Shown: piece by piece, positions 1 to 6,290 of the stretch
How the letters are laid out: each line of letters begins with the position of its first letter
Numbering within the stretch: the first letter of the stretch is position 1
Assembly: GCA_017618435.1 (NCBI GenBank)
Contig: JAFZUH010000248.1
Span: 1 to 17,621 of the forward strand
Length of the DNA stretch: 17,621 bases
Reading direction: 5' to 3'
Origin: Bacteroidales bacterium
GTDB lineage: Bacteria > Bacteroidota > Bacteroidia > Bacteroidales > WCHB1-69
Position numbers and translations under genes: made by a program
The notes under the pieces: model-generated
What the model saw: only the letters and a program-made list of their open reading frames with translations
Told to the model about the DNA's origin: nothing
The model's database searches: none

Positions 1-504
1 ATAACCACATTCAATTGGGAAACGATGACGGAAACCAACAACGATTATTTCACCATAGAGGCAAGTAGCGATGCTATCAACTACAAAGCAATTGCTACAA
101 TATCTGGTGCAGGTACCACCTCGCAAAGACAGCAATACAGTTATCATATCAATACAAACGATGGCATCATGTATTATCGTTTGAGACAAACGGATATAGA
201 CGGACAAACGGAAGTATTTGCCCCGATAGCGGTACAATGTAGCGACAGCAAAAGCGAAGAACCGTCTATCAATATCTACCCGCAACCTGCCAAGGATATG
301 TTTGAGATAAACGTTCAAGGCGAGGGCGTAGAGATAGAGCAAATGAGTTTGTACAATATGTTGGGTGCTTGTATCAAACGTCAGGTAGTGAACAGCCAAA
401 GGGCGGCAATGGGCTTGGAGACCCTGTCATCGGGGGTTTACAATCTGTTGATAAAATTATCAAATGGTAATTTGTACAACAAGAAAGTTGTTGTAACAAA
501 ATAA
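1..504 (+). CDS. C-terminal part of a T9SS-secreted protein (5' end outside window)
   Basis: The reading frame is open from the first base and ends at TAA 502-504, giving 167 visible residues. The gene therefore starts upstream of the window. Residues 1-80 resemble the beta-rich module that often precedes the sorting domain in Bacteroidota secreted proteins, with the hallmark YYRLRQTDIDG at 58-68. Residues 90-167 are a type A T9SS C-terminal sorting domain: INIYPQP at 90-96, a beta-rich core with SLYNMLG at 116-122, then LSSGVYNLLIK at 142-152 and a basic end. By family knowledge the protein is exported by Sec, crosses the outer membrane by type IX secretion, and loses this domain as it is attached to the surface or released. 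Its catalytic or binding part is not in view, so no function can be given. A strong terminator follows at 567-600. Confidence 0.85.
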   Translation: MTTFNWETMTETNNDYFTIEASSDAINYKAIATISGAGTTSQRQQYSYHINTNDGIMYYRLRQTDIDGQTEVFAPIAVQCSDSKSEEPSINIYPQPAKDMFEINVQGEGVEIEQMSLYNMLGACIKRQVVNSQRAAMGLETLSSGVYNLLIKLSNGNLYNKKVVVTK

Positions 505-566
505 AGAAGCAATCTTTTTGTTTTTTGGGAAAGTCTTATGCCCGTAAGATTCTTTCCCTCTCTGGT

Positions 567-600
567 ATAGCCGCCACATCGTGGCGGCTATGCTTTTTTT
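567..600 (+). terminator. Rho-independent terminator of the leading T9SS gene
   Basis: The arms TAGCCGCCAC (568-577) and GTGGCGGCTA (581-590) pair perfectly around a 3-base loop and are extended by an A-T pair at 567/591. Seven T residues follow at 594-600. A second hairpin without a T tract lies just upstream: GGGAAAGTCTTA at 527-538 pairs with TAAGA at 545-549 and CTTTCCC at 552-558. The T tract is on the plus side only, so the element serves the plus-strand gene and not the convergent hip operon. Confidence 0.9.
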
Positions 601-607
601 GAGAAAA

Positions 608-656
608 TTCCCTCACCCCCAGCCCCTCTCCACTGTGGAGAGGGGAGGATTTGGGG
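608..656. repeat. REP-like GC-rich palindromic element
   Basis: This short GC-rich island in an AT-rich spacer is centred on the arms CCCCTCTCCA (623-632) and TGGAGAGGGG (636-645), with a 3-base loop. It is flanked by C-rich sequence (CCCTCACCCCCAG, 610-622) and by GGATTTGGGG (647-656). Its form matches the dispersed CCCTCACCCC...CCCCTCTCC palindromes common in intergenic regions of Bacteroidota and some other phyla. Only one copy is in this window, so repetition in the genome is inferred from resemblance. It lies between two convergent genes, the usual place for such elements. Confidence 0.6.
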
Positions 657-712
657 AAATGATTTTGTAGGGCTGGTCATAGTATGGCAGCCGTTTTTGT
701 TTTAATAATTGT

Positions 713-1669
713 TTATTGCCTTGTAAGTGGCGAAATTTTTTCCAGCATTTGAGAGATATAATTGATATATTCTGCTTGTTGTTCTTTATGGAGGAAAGAA
801 TTTTTAATGCACTGTTCCCATTTTGGAAATAGTTTGGCAAATTTGCCAATCATACGGTAGCCAACAATTGGGCTTATCTCGGATTTTTCCATGGCCGAGA
901 TAAAATCAACTTGTTTAATATTGCTTCTTTTGCCGTTGAGTGTCAGAGCCAATTCGTCTTTGTCTGTGGGCATTACAAGTCGTACGTTTAGCAGGTCGTA
1001 TGCAGGAGCGAGTTTCCATTGTCCCTTATGGGGCATATACAAGGAGAAGTTTTTTAAGTGCATGTCAGAATTGCCTGTCAAATAGCAAAACATTACCAAT
1101 TCCCAATAATTTACCAAATCAAGTTTACCGACATTTGAGTAACGTTTGATAATTTTTGCCACTTGTTCATAAGAGGAGTGGTATTTGTCTTCTGTTAGGC
1201 GTTCTGATAGTTGGCAAGTGTCTTCCATGGCTATTTTTTGCCCCCAAGCATTTCTATCTACACGTTGGGTTAGGTAACACAACTCTCCGTCAGCCATTCG
1301 TGCTAAAGTATGAGGTACTACATTAATGCCCGAAAGTTCAGCAAGATGCATTGTTAAATCTTCATTTTCAGGTAAATTAGGGTAAATTTTGGATTGAGGT
1401 TTTAAAATATAATTACCCGCCATGCCGACAAGCGTAAACTTATCGGGTTCGTTTTTTTCGTTTTTGGCAAGATGCAAAGATAATTTAGGTTGCACACCTG
1501 TAATCGTAGTTTGTTGCAAGACAAGGTTACGAGCCAAATCGTTGATATTGTATCGACTGTAAGGTATTGTAGGTATGCCTTTTGTTCCAAATCCCTTTTT
1601 GATGCAATTTACATGATAGTCATGCTCTCCATGAGCCAATTCTTTATAGCAATATAGACAACGGTTCAT
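713..1669 (-). CDS. hipT: HipT-like serine/threonine kinase toxin of a hipBST-type system
   Basis: This 318-residue protein has the kinase core of the HipA family but lacks the N-terminal subdomain, which is encoded separately by the preceding gene. Visible landmarks are a Gly-rich loop T55-I56-T57-G58-V59-Q60-P61-K62, the nucleotide-binding lysine in NYILKP (K90), the catalytic loop GNSDMHLKN (199-207, D202 and N207) and the metal-binding APAYD (221-225, D225). The N-terminus has a Cys/His knuckle (C4-x2-C7, H19-x2-C22) that could bind zinc. HipA and HipT toxins phosphorylate aminoacyl-tRNA synthetases (GltX for HipA, TrpS for E. coli HipT) and stop translation; the target here is unknown. 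The GVQPK and GNSDMHLKNF segments match the HipT branch better than classical HipA. The gene is third in its operon, 5 bases after the HipS-like gene. All key catalytic residues are present, so the kinase is probably active. Confidence 0.88.
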   Translation of the reverse strand: MNRCLYCYKELAHGEHDYHVNCIKKGFGTKGIPTIPYSRYNINDLARNLVLQQTTITGVQPKLSLHLAKNEKNEPDKFTLVGMAGNYILKPQSKIYPNLPENEDLTMHLAELSGINVVPHTLARMADGELCYLTQRVDRNAWGQKIAMEDTCQLSERLTEDKYHSSYEQVAKIIKRYSNVGKLDLVNYWELVMFCYLTGNSDMHLKNFSLYMPHKGQWKLAPAYDLLNVRLVMPTDKDELALTLNGKRSNIKQVDFISAMEKSEISPIVGYRMIGKFAKLFPKWEQCIKNSFLHKEQQAEYINYISQMLEKISPLTRQ

Positions 1670-1674
1670 CGTAA

Positions 1675-2001
1675 TTATCTCTCATTAGAAAAAGTTTCTA
1701 TGCTGACGGCCCCAATGCAGTCACGACAGCAGGTTAGTAGTAATCCCATGCGGTCTTTGGGGTCAAGTTTCCAATTTTTTGCCGAAATGTCAAGTAGCCA
1801 TCCTTCAGGAATTAATCCGTCAAAAAATGGGAACAGCACTTTAGATTCATATATTTTTTGAGAAGTGGGCATTGTGAGACTGATAGGCATTGCTTCTAAT
1901 TGACATAGATAGTCGTCATCGTACACAAAGCGATAGCCGTTGTCTTCTTCGCTTAATATTCCAGCGAAAATTGATTGGTAAAAAACTTTTGCATGTCTCA
2001 T
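1675..2001 (-). CDS. hipS: HipS-like protein (stand-alone HipA N-terminal subdomain), probable antitoxin
   Basis: The 108 residues correspond to the N-terminal subdomain of HipA (Couple_hipA type) and nothing more. The pattern is AKVFYQSIFAGIL (4-16), YRFVYDDDYL (23-32), PISLTMP (39-45), LFPFFDGLIPEGW (56-68) and DRMGLLL...DCIGAVSI (83-101). In E. coli hipBST the equivalent protein, not HipB, neutralises the kinase by placing a conserved tryptophan in the active site. W68 in the PEGW segment is the best candidate for that residue here, with W77 the other tryptophan. The start ATG overlaps the stop of the upstream repressor gene as ATGA, and the stop lies 5 bases before hipT, so the three genes are probably translationally coupled. 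It could be read as a frameshifted HipA, but the kinase has its own conserved start and N-terminal knuckle, which argues for a true split gene. Confidence 0.85.
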   Translation of the reverse strand: MRHAKVFYQSIFAGILSEEDNGYRFVYDDDYLCQLEAMPISLTMPTSQKIYESKVLFPFFDGLIPEGWLLDISAKNWKLDPKDRMGLLLTCCRDCIGAVSIETFSNER

Positions 2002-2210
2002 TGTTCTGTAATATTATTTTTTGAAACAACACCTAATTCAGCACCGAACATTTCCAATACCATATTGACTTTATCCATTCTAATTGTAGGCTTGTCGGAT
2101 TCTAATTCACGCAAAAAACGCAGCCCTACACCGGCTTTCATGGCCAATTGTTCTTGTGTCAATCCATATTGTCGTCGCATTTCTTTAACGTATTTTCCGC
2201 ATGTTTTCAT
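1998..2210 (-). CDS. hipB: HipB-like Xre-family DNA-binding repressor
   Basis: This small 70-residue protein consists almost entirely of one Xre/Cro-type helix-turn-helix. The motif covers YGLTQEQLAMKAGVGLRFLR (15-34), followed by ELESDKPTIRMDKVNMVLEMFG (35-56). It is the first gene of the hip operon and should bind the three 18-bp palindromes just upstream, repressing its own operon. In tripartite systems HipB bridges operator DNA and the HipS/HipT pair and is not the main antitoxin. The stop TGA shares bases with the start of the next gene (ATGA, 1998-2001). The start at 2210 fits a -7 element at 2225-2232 and gives a very short leader. The sequence alone does not separate HipB of a two-gene system from HipB of a three-gene system; the neighbours do. 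Confidence 0.88.
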   Translation of the reverse strand: MKTCGKYVKEMRRQYGLTQEQLAMKAGVGLRFLRELESDKPTIRMDKVNMVLEMFGAELGVVSKNNITEQ

Positions 2211-2224
2211 TTTGATTTTTTTTG

Positions 2225-2232
2225 CAAAGATA
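2225..2232 (-). promoter_or_regulatory. Bacteroidota -7 promoter element of the hip operon
   Basis: Read on the minus strand the bases are TATCTTTG, an exact match to the Bacteroidota -7 consensus TAnnTTTG. The expected transcription start is near 2218, about 8 bases before the hipB ATG. No clear -33 TTTG is present at the usual spacing. That region is instead covered by the first operator (2250-2267), as expected for a promoter under autorepression. Confidence 0.7.
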
Positions 2233-2249
2233 CAAATTTTTTTTATCTT

Positions 2250-2267
2250 TACACCCTTTCGGGTATA
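2250..2267. promoter_or_regulatory. hip operator O1 (18-bp palindrome)
   Basis: On the minus strand this reads TATACCCGAAAGGGTGTA, matching the consensus TATACCC-N4-GGGTATA with one change in the right half. It covers the -33 region of the hip promoter and is the copy nearest to hipB. E. coli HipB also binds 18-bp palindromes (TATCC-N8-GGATA), so length and symmetry fit a HipB-type repressor. Confidence 0.75.
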
Positions 2268-2290
2268 ATTTTACACAAAAACATTCTTTT

Positions 2291-2308
2291 TATACCCGAT
2301 AGGGTATG
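2291..2308. promoter_or_regulatory. hip operator O2 (18-bp palindrome)
   Basis: TATACCCGATAGGGTATG matches TATACCC-N4-GGGTATA with only the last base different. It starts exactly 41 bases after O1, about four turns of the helix, so repressor dimers on both sites should face the same side of the DNA. Confidence 0.75.
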
Positions 2309-2331
2309 TTTTTGAAGAAAAAATCTTATTT

Positions 2332-2349
2332 TATACCCGAAGGGGTATA
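2332..2349. promoter_or_regulatory. hip operator O3 (18-bp palindrome)
   Basis: TATACCCGAAGGGGTATA has both half-sites perfect (TATACCC and GGGTATA). It starts 41 bases after O2 and lies only 8 bases past the stop codon of the upstream flavoprotein gene. It is the best match of the three and the one farthest from the promoter. Confidence 0.77.
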
Positions 2350-2357
2350 GCGTTGAA

Positions 2358-3956
2358 TTACTTTGATTTTTGCGGGGGAATTTCCCCATTTTTAGGATAT
2401 TCAAAACCTGCTATTTTCATAGCGGTTTTCAGTCCGTCCAAAGCGGCGGAAACAATTCCACCTGCATAGCCGGCCCCTTCTCCGACAGGGTAGATGCCCG
2501 AAACGTTTGTTTGTAGCATTTCGTTCCGCAATATTCTTACAGGAGAAGAAGAACGGGTCTCCACTCCCGTTAAAACGGCATCAGGGTCATTGAATCCTTT
2601 CATCTTGTTGTCAAACAGAGGTATTGCTTCACGTAGGGCATTGACGGCAAAATCGGGCAAACACCTATTCAAGTCGCAAAAATGTATGCCATGAGGATAA
2701 GACGGTTTTATGGAGCGGATTTGGGTTGCCACTTTGTTTTGCAAAAATTCTCCCACCAAATTGCACGGGGCTTTGTAGTCTTTGGCAATTGCAAAGGCCA
2801 ATTTTTCATATTTTTCTTGGAACCACAGCCCGTCTAATGGTGAATTTTTGTAATAGTCTTCGGGGGTAATGCCCACCAGAAGGGCGGAGTTTGCATTTTT
2901 TTCTGCCCTGTTTTTTTTGCTCATACCGTTGGTAACAATACTTTCGGGGGTGTCGGTCGAAGCCATGACAATGCCTCCCGGACACATGCAGAAAACATAC
3001 ACACTGCGGTTGTTTTTTAGGTGTACGGCTCCTTTGTAGGAGGCCGGCGGCAAGTATGGTGCAAATCTGCCGTATTGGATTTTGTTGATTTTGGATTGCA
3101 GATGTTCTATTCTTACACCTATAGAAAAACTTTTGGGTTCCATTGCCAAGCCTTTCTGAAAGAGATAGGAAATGGTATCCCGAGCCGAATGTCCGATGCA
3201 CAAGAGCAAATGTTCCGTTGTAAATGTTTGGTTGTTGGAACAATGTATGTTTATTGTGTTGTCGTTTTTATCAAAGGCGACAAATGTTGTGTTGAAATGA
3301 AATTCTCCGCCGAGAGCGATAATCTCTTCACGGATATTTTTCACCACTTTTTCAAGATAATCGGTACCGATATGAGGAGTGCTGGAATAGGTAATGTCTT
3401 CAGTGGCACCGTGTTGGAAAAATTCAAATAAAATAAAGTCTATCAGTTTGTCTGAAAGGTTTGTTGTCAGTTTCCCGTCAGAAAAAGCACCTGCTCCGCC
3501 TTCGCCAAATTGTACGTTTGAATTGGGATTCAGTTGTTTTTGAGATAAAAATGTTTCCACTTCTTTTTTTCTGTTTTCTATGGCAGAGCCTCTTTCTATG
3601 ATAATCGGTTTGGCTTGACAACGTGCCAAATACAAGGCGGCAAACATGCCTGCAGGTCCAAAACCGACAACAATCGGGCGGAAAGCAAAAGTCCATTGGG
3701 GATATTTTACAGGTGGATTAGGACGGTATATTTCAATATTTTCGTCTTTTAACAAATCCGTTTTTTCGGTGTTCAAACAAAGGTAAAACTGATAATTGTA
3801 AACAATATTGTTTTTTTTACGGGCATCAACGGATTGCCGTAAGATTTTTATTTGTTCTATTTCGGATAAAGGAATGTTGTATTTGTTTGCAATCAAACTT
3901 TTCAGGTTTGTTTTGCAAGATACGCCAATTGTAAAATTTTTTATTTTTATTTCCAT
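2358..3956 (-). CDS. COG2509-type FAD-dependent dehydrogenase
   Basis: This 532-residue flavoprotein belongs to the uncharacterised FAD-dependent dehydrogenase group (COG2509 type), at about its usual length. An N-terminal domain of about 90 residues precedes the Rossmann fold. The dinucleotide site is VVGFGPAG (96-103), with the acidic end of the second strand at IIIERG (118-123). GEGGAGAFSDGKL (151-163) and the C-terminal FAD-contacting GEGAGYAGGI (492-501) are the family's most typical stretches. The protein has no signal peptide or membrane segment, so it is likely cytoplasmic. The substrate is unknown for the family. Its start ATG lies inside the end of the preceding flavoprotein gene (10-base overlap), so the two are co-translated and may act on related substrates. 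No convincing terminator separates it from the hip region. Confidence 0.88.
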   Translation of the reverse strand: MEIKIKNFTIGVSCKTNLKSLIANKYNIPLSEIEQIKILRQSVDARKKNNIVYNYQFYLCLNTEKTDLLKDENIEIYRPNPPVKYPQWTFAFRPIVVGFGPAGMFAALYLARCQAKPIIIERGSAIENRKKEVETFLSQKQLNPNSNVQFGEGGAGAFSDGKLTTNLSDKLIDFILFEFFQHGATEDITYSSTPHIGTDYLEKVVKNIREEIIALGGEFHFNTTFVAFDKNDNTINIHCSNNQTFTTEHLLLCIGHSARDTISYLFQKGLAMEPKSFSIGVRIEHLQSKINKIQYGRFAPYLPPASYKGAVHLKNNRSVYVFCMCPGGIVMASTDTPESIVTNGMSKKNRAEKNANSALLVGITPEDYYKNSPLDGLWFQEKYEKLAFAIAKDYKAPCNLVGEFLQNKVATQIRSIKPSYPHGIHFCDLNRCLPDFAVNALREAIPLFDNKMKGFNDPDAVLTGVETRSSSPVRILRNEMLQTNVSGIYPVGEGAGYAGGIVSAALDGLKTAMKIAGFEYPKNGEIPPQKSK

Positions 3957-5059
3957 AATTTAACAATATATTGTGCTGTTATATAGGCACTTGCAAAAGC
4001 AAAAAACAAATTGTAGCCTCCGCAAACCGCGTCAATATTCAGCATTTCGCCTATAATATACATATTGGGTAGTTTTTTTGCTTGAAAATGTTCGTCTATT
4101 GTATCCAAATCGATTCCACCGGAAGATACTTGGGCAAATTCCCAATCGTAAACATCTAATATTTTGAATTGCAAACATCTGATATTAAATGGCTTTTGCT
4201 GATACAACTGATTTAATTTTGGGGATAAGATACCGCAGAAATCGTGGTATTGTTGCCAATGTTTTTGCAAATCATAATTGTCATCGCAAAGAAAGTCAAA
4301 AGAAAGCGAACAATTGTCTTTGTTTTTTAAACGGTTGTACCAAGCGGAGGCATTGAGAACCACTATACCCGAAACGCCGTCATCTTTGAAAGTTACTTCT
4401 CCGAATTCTTTAAAAATCAAATTGTTATTCTGATACAACGACAAATCGGTTTTTACTCTGCAACCCGATAATATTTTGGGATAGGCCTGTAGTTTGAATC
4501 CCACCAAAGACGGGGCAATAGGTTGTTGTTTGAAAGGCAAACTGTTCAGATAAGCATTGTAATCCGTTCTTTTTGTACGGTTCATACCTGCAGGAGAGCC
4601 TGAGGCTAAAACAAGGCAGTCAAAATCAAGATTATAATCGTTTATACGGTAGGTGTTACCGTTTTTTGTGATGTGTTTCACCTCATAGTTTGTAATTATT
4701 TTTACCTGATGGGACAGGTTTGTCAAGAGTACATCTACAACCGATTGGGAAGAAAAAGTTGCGGGATATACTCTGTTTTCGTCATCAACAGCAAGACGGA
4801 GTCCCATTTGTTCAAAAGAATGTTTGATGTCTTCAACGGATATTTGCCGTAGCAGATTTTGCACAAAAACGGGATTGTTGTAGGCTGTTGGATATAGGTT
4901 TGTATTGAATATATTTGCTTTACCTCCCCCTGAGGCTTTTATTTTGGTGCCGACTTTGTTGCTTTTTTCAAACACGACAATATTGGCTTGTTTGCAAGAC
5001 GATAGTTTTTTCGCTAAAAACAAACCAGAAGCACCTGCTCCTACGATGGCAATATTCAT
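3947..5059 (-). CDS. HI0933/YhiN-family flavoprotein
   Basis: The 370-residue protein begins with the FAD-binding GAGASG (7-12) and follows the HI0933/YhiN plan: VVFEKSNKVGTKIKASGGG (28-46), GEVTF followed by GVSG in the middle, SSGGIDLDTID, and the C-terminal FAD-binding GEMLN (337-341) with CGGYN (346-350). The family usually has about 390-410 residues and is often annotated as an aminoacetone-oxidase-like or tricarballylate-dehydrogenase-like flavoprotein without firm biochemistry. The frame is open upstream to an ATG at 5104, but that start would place the promoter -7 element (5079-5086) inside the coding region. I therefore start at 5059, where the Rossmann strand begins and GGGAAAAA gives possible ribosome contact. 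The family motif GGGRCN reads GGGKAN here, so its cysteine is replaced by alanine (A48). The gene overlaps the next flavoprotein gene by 10 bases. Confidence 0.86.
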   Translation of the reverse strand: MNIAIVGAGASGLFLAKKLSSCKQANIVVFEKSNKVGTKIKASGGGKANIFNTNLYPTAYNNPVFVQNLLRQISVEDIKHSFEQMGLRLAVDDENRVYPATFSSQSVVDVLLTNLSHQVKIITNYEVKHITKNGNTYRINDYNLDFDCLVLASGSPAGMNRTKRTDYNAYLNSLPFKQQPIAPSLVGFKLQAYPKILSGCRVKTDLSLYQNNNLIFKEFGEVTFKDDGVSGIVVLNASAWYNRLKNKDNCSLSFDFLCDDNYDLQKHWQQYHDFCGILSPKLNQLYQQKPFNIRCLQFKILDVYDWEFAQVSSGGIDLDTIDEHFQAKKLPNMYIIGEMLNIDAVCGGYNLFFAFASAYITAQYIVKLWK

Positions 5060-5078
5060 TTTTCCCTTTTGCATTTTG

Positions 5079-5086
5079 CAAAGATA
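5079..5086 (-). promoter_or_regulatory. -7 promoter element of the flavoprotein operon
   Basis: On the minus strand the bases are TATCTTTG, identical to the hip promoter element and to the consensus TAnnTTTG. It lies downstream of the gapA terminator and 19 bases before the ATG at 5059. It supports independent transcription of the two flavoprotein genes and decides against the longer start at 5104. No good -33 element was seen. Confidence 0.65.
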
Positions 5087-5133
5087 ATATTTTTTTAAGT
5101 TCAATAGGTTTTGTTTTTTTCCGTGTCATGCAT

Positions 5134-5167
5134 AAAAAAAGGTTGCCGTATTCGGCAACCTTTTTTT
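5134..5167 (-). terminator. Symmetric terminator of the glyceraldehyde-3-phosphate dehydrogenase gene
   Basis: GGTTGCCG (5141-5148) pairs with CGGCAACC (5153-5160) around a TATT loop. Seven A residues lie on one side (5134-5140) and seven T residues on the other (5161-5167), so it can work on either strand. It lies 18 bases after the stop codon of the dehydrogenase gene, which is its likely user. Confidence 0.92.
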
Positions 5168-5185
5168 GACATTTATTTATACTTT

Positions 5186-6190
5186 TTATTTTACGGTATT
5201 CATGTGTTCAATCAAATCAACAACACGGTTGGAATAACCCCATTCGTTGTCGTACCAAGATACTAGTTTCACAAATTTTTCATTCAACATAATACCGGCA
5301 TCGGCATCAAAAATAGAAGAATTGGAATTGTGAATGAAATCAGAAGAAACCACTTTGTCTTCGGTATAAGCGAGAATGCCCTTGAGTTCGTTTTCAGAGG
5401 CTTTCTTAATGGCTTGTTTGATTTCTTCGTAGGTTGTTGCTTTTTCCAATCTGCAAGTCAAATCCACAACAGAAACATCTACGGTAGGAACGCGGAAAGA
5501 CATACCTGTAAGTCTGCCTTTCAGTTCAGGAATAACTTTGGTAGCCGCTTTTGCCGCACCTGTAGAAGAAGGAATAATGTTGCCAATGGTTGCTCTGCCG
5601 CCTCTCCAGTCTTTTTTGGAAGGACCGTCTACTGTTTTTTGTGTTGCAGTAGCAGCGTGTACGGTTGTCATCAAACCTTCGACAATACCGAAGTTTTCGT
5701 GAACAACTTTTACCATTGGAGCCAAGCAGTTTGTTGTGCATGAAGCATTGGAAACGATAGGTTCACCTTTGTAGGTCTTGTTGTTAACACCCATAACAAA
5801 CATTGGGGTGTCGTCTTTGGAAGGAGCAGACATAACCACTCTTTTGGCACCGGCTTTGATGTGTGCTTCTGCCAATTCTTTTGTCAGGAACAAGCCTGTG
5901 CTTTCCACAACGTATTCAGCACCTACTTCATTCCATTTAAGGTTTGCAGGGTCTTTTTCTGCTGTAACTCTAATGGAATGTCCATTAACTACCAGATTTT
6001 CACCTTTAACTTCTATTGTGCCGTCAAATTTCCCGTGAACAGAATCATATTGCAACATATAAGCCATATATTCTGCATCTAACAAATCGTTGATACCAAC
6101 AATTTCTACATTTTCGTGAGCCATAGCAGCCCGAAAAACCAAACGGCCAATACGACCAAATCCATTAATGCCGACTTTAATCTTACTCAT
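5186..6190 (-). CDS. gapA: NAD-dependent glyceraldehyde-3-phosphate dehydrogenase, type I
   Basis: This 334-residue enzyme converts glyceraldehyde 3-phosphate, phosphate and NAD to 1,3-bisphosphoglycerate in cytoplasmic glycolysis. The Rossmann motif INGFGRIGR (8-16) opens the NAD domain, and D35 after the second strand points to NAD rather than NADP. The active site SNASCTTNCLAP (147-158) gives catalytic C151, with the assisting histidine H178 in TVHAAT. The C-terminal WYDNEWGYSNR is present. Length and sequence are normal for the family and no lesion is visible. The gene is monocistronic: it has its own promoter at 6291-6298, a leader of about 90 bases with potential secondary structure, and a strong terminator at 5134-5167. 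It is divergent from the surface-protein operon. Confidence 0.98.
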   Translation of the reverse strand: MSKIKVGINGFGRIGRLVFRAAMAHENVEIVGINDLLDAEYMAYMLQYDSVHGKFDGTIEVKGENLVVNGHSIRVTAEKDPANLKWNEVGAEYVVESTGLFLTKELAEAHIKAGAKRVVMSAPSKDDTPMFVMGVNNKTYKGEPIVSNASCTTNCLAPMVKVVHENFGIVEGLMTTVHAATATQKTVDGPSKKDWRGGRATIGNIIPSSTGAAKAATKVIPELKGRLTGMSFRVPTVDVSVVDLTCRLEKATTYEEIKQAIKKASENELKGILAYTEDKVVSSDFIHNSNSSIFDADAGIMLNEKFVKLVSWYDNEWGYSNRVVDLIEHMNTVK

Positions 6191-6240
6191 TGCTTTGTTT
6201 ATTTATTTTTGTTATTAAATTATTTATCAATAATATATTG

Positions 6241-6278
6241 TTGATTATCAGCCATATTGTATATTCGATGATAACCAA
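6241..6278 (-). promoter_or_regulatory. Potential 5' stem-loop in the gapA leader
   Basis: In the minus-strand transcript TTGGTTATCA (6278 to 6269) can pair with TGATAATCAA (6250 to 6241) in ten base pairs, one of them G-U, around an 18-base loop. With the -7 element at 6291-6298 the transcript should start near 6284, so the stem would begin about 6 bases from the 5' end. A near-perfect palindrome at 6227-6244 shares four bases with it, so the two structures would compete. Confidence 0.4.
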
Positions 6279-6290
6279 ATGATATGTTTG

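Noticed and set aside
671..698. Possible terminator hairpin GGCTG...CAGCC followed by T residues on the plus strand
   Set aside because: The stem has only five sure base pairs with a poorly paired interior, and a much stronger terminator for the plus-strand gene lies at 567-600.
613..849. Minus-strand open frame of 78 codons ending in the peptide NPPLSTVERGWG
   Set aside because: It reads through the 3' end of hipT in another frame and into the REP-like palindrome. The end peptide is the usual translation of this repeat, so it is not a real gene.
1670..2001. hipS and hipT as a frameshifted, broken hipA gene
   Set aside because: The kinase gene has its own ATG and a Cys/His N-terminus not expected in the linker of a fused HipA. 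All catalytic residues are intact and the gene spacing is typical of a coupled operon.
2250..2349. Small CRISPR-like array suggested by three regular 18-bp repeats
   Set aside because: The repeats are palindromic operators with 23-base AT-rich gaps in a promoter region, there are only three, and no cas gene is near.
5060..5104. Longer N-terminus of the HI0933-type flavoprotein starting at ATG 5104
   Set aside because: It would contain the -7 element TATCTTTG (5079-5086) and add 15 residues before the Rossmann strand that starts such proteins. The ATG at 5059 fits better.
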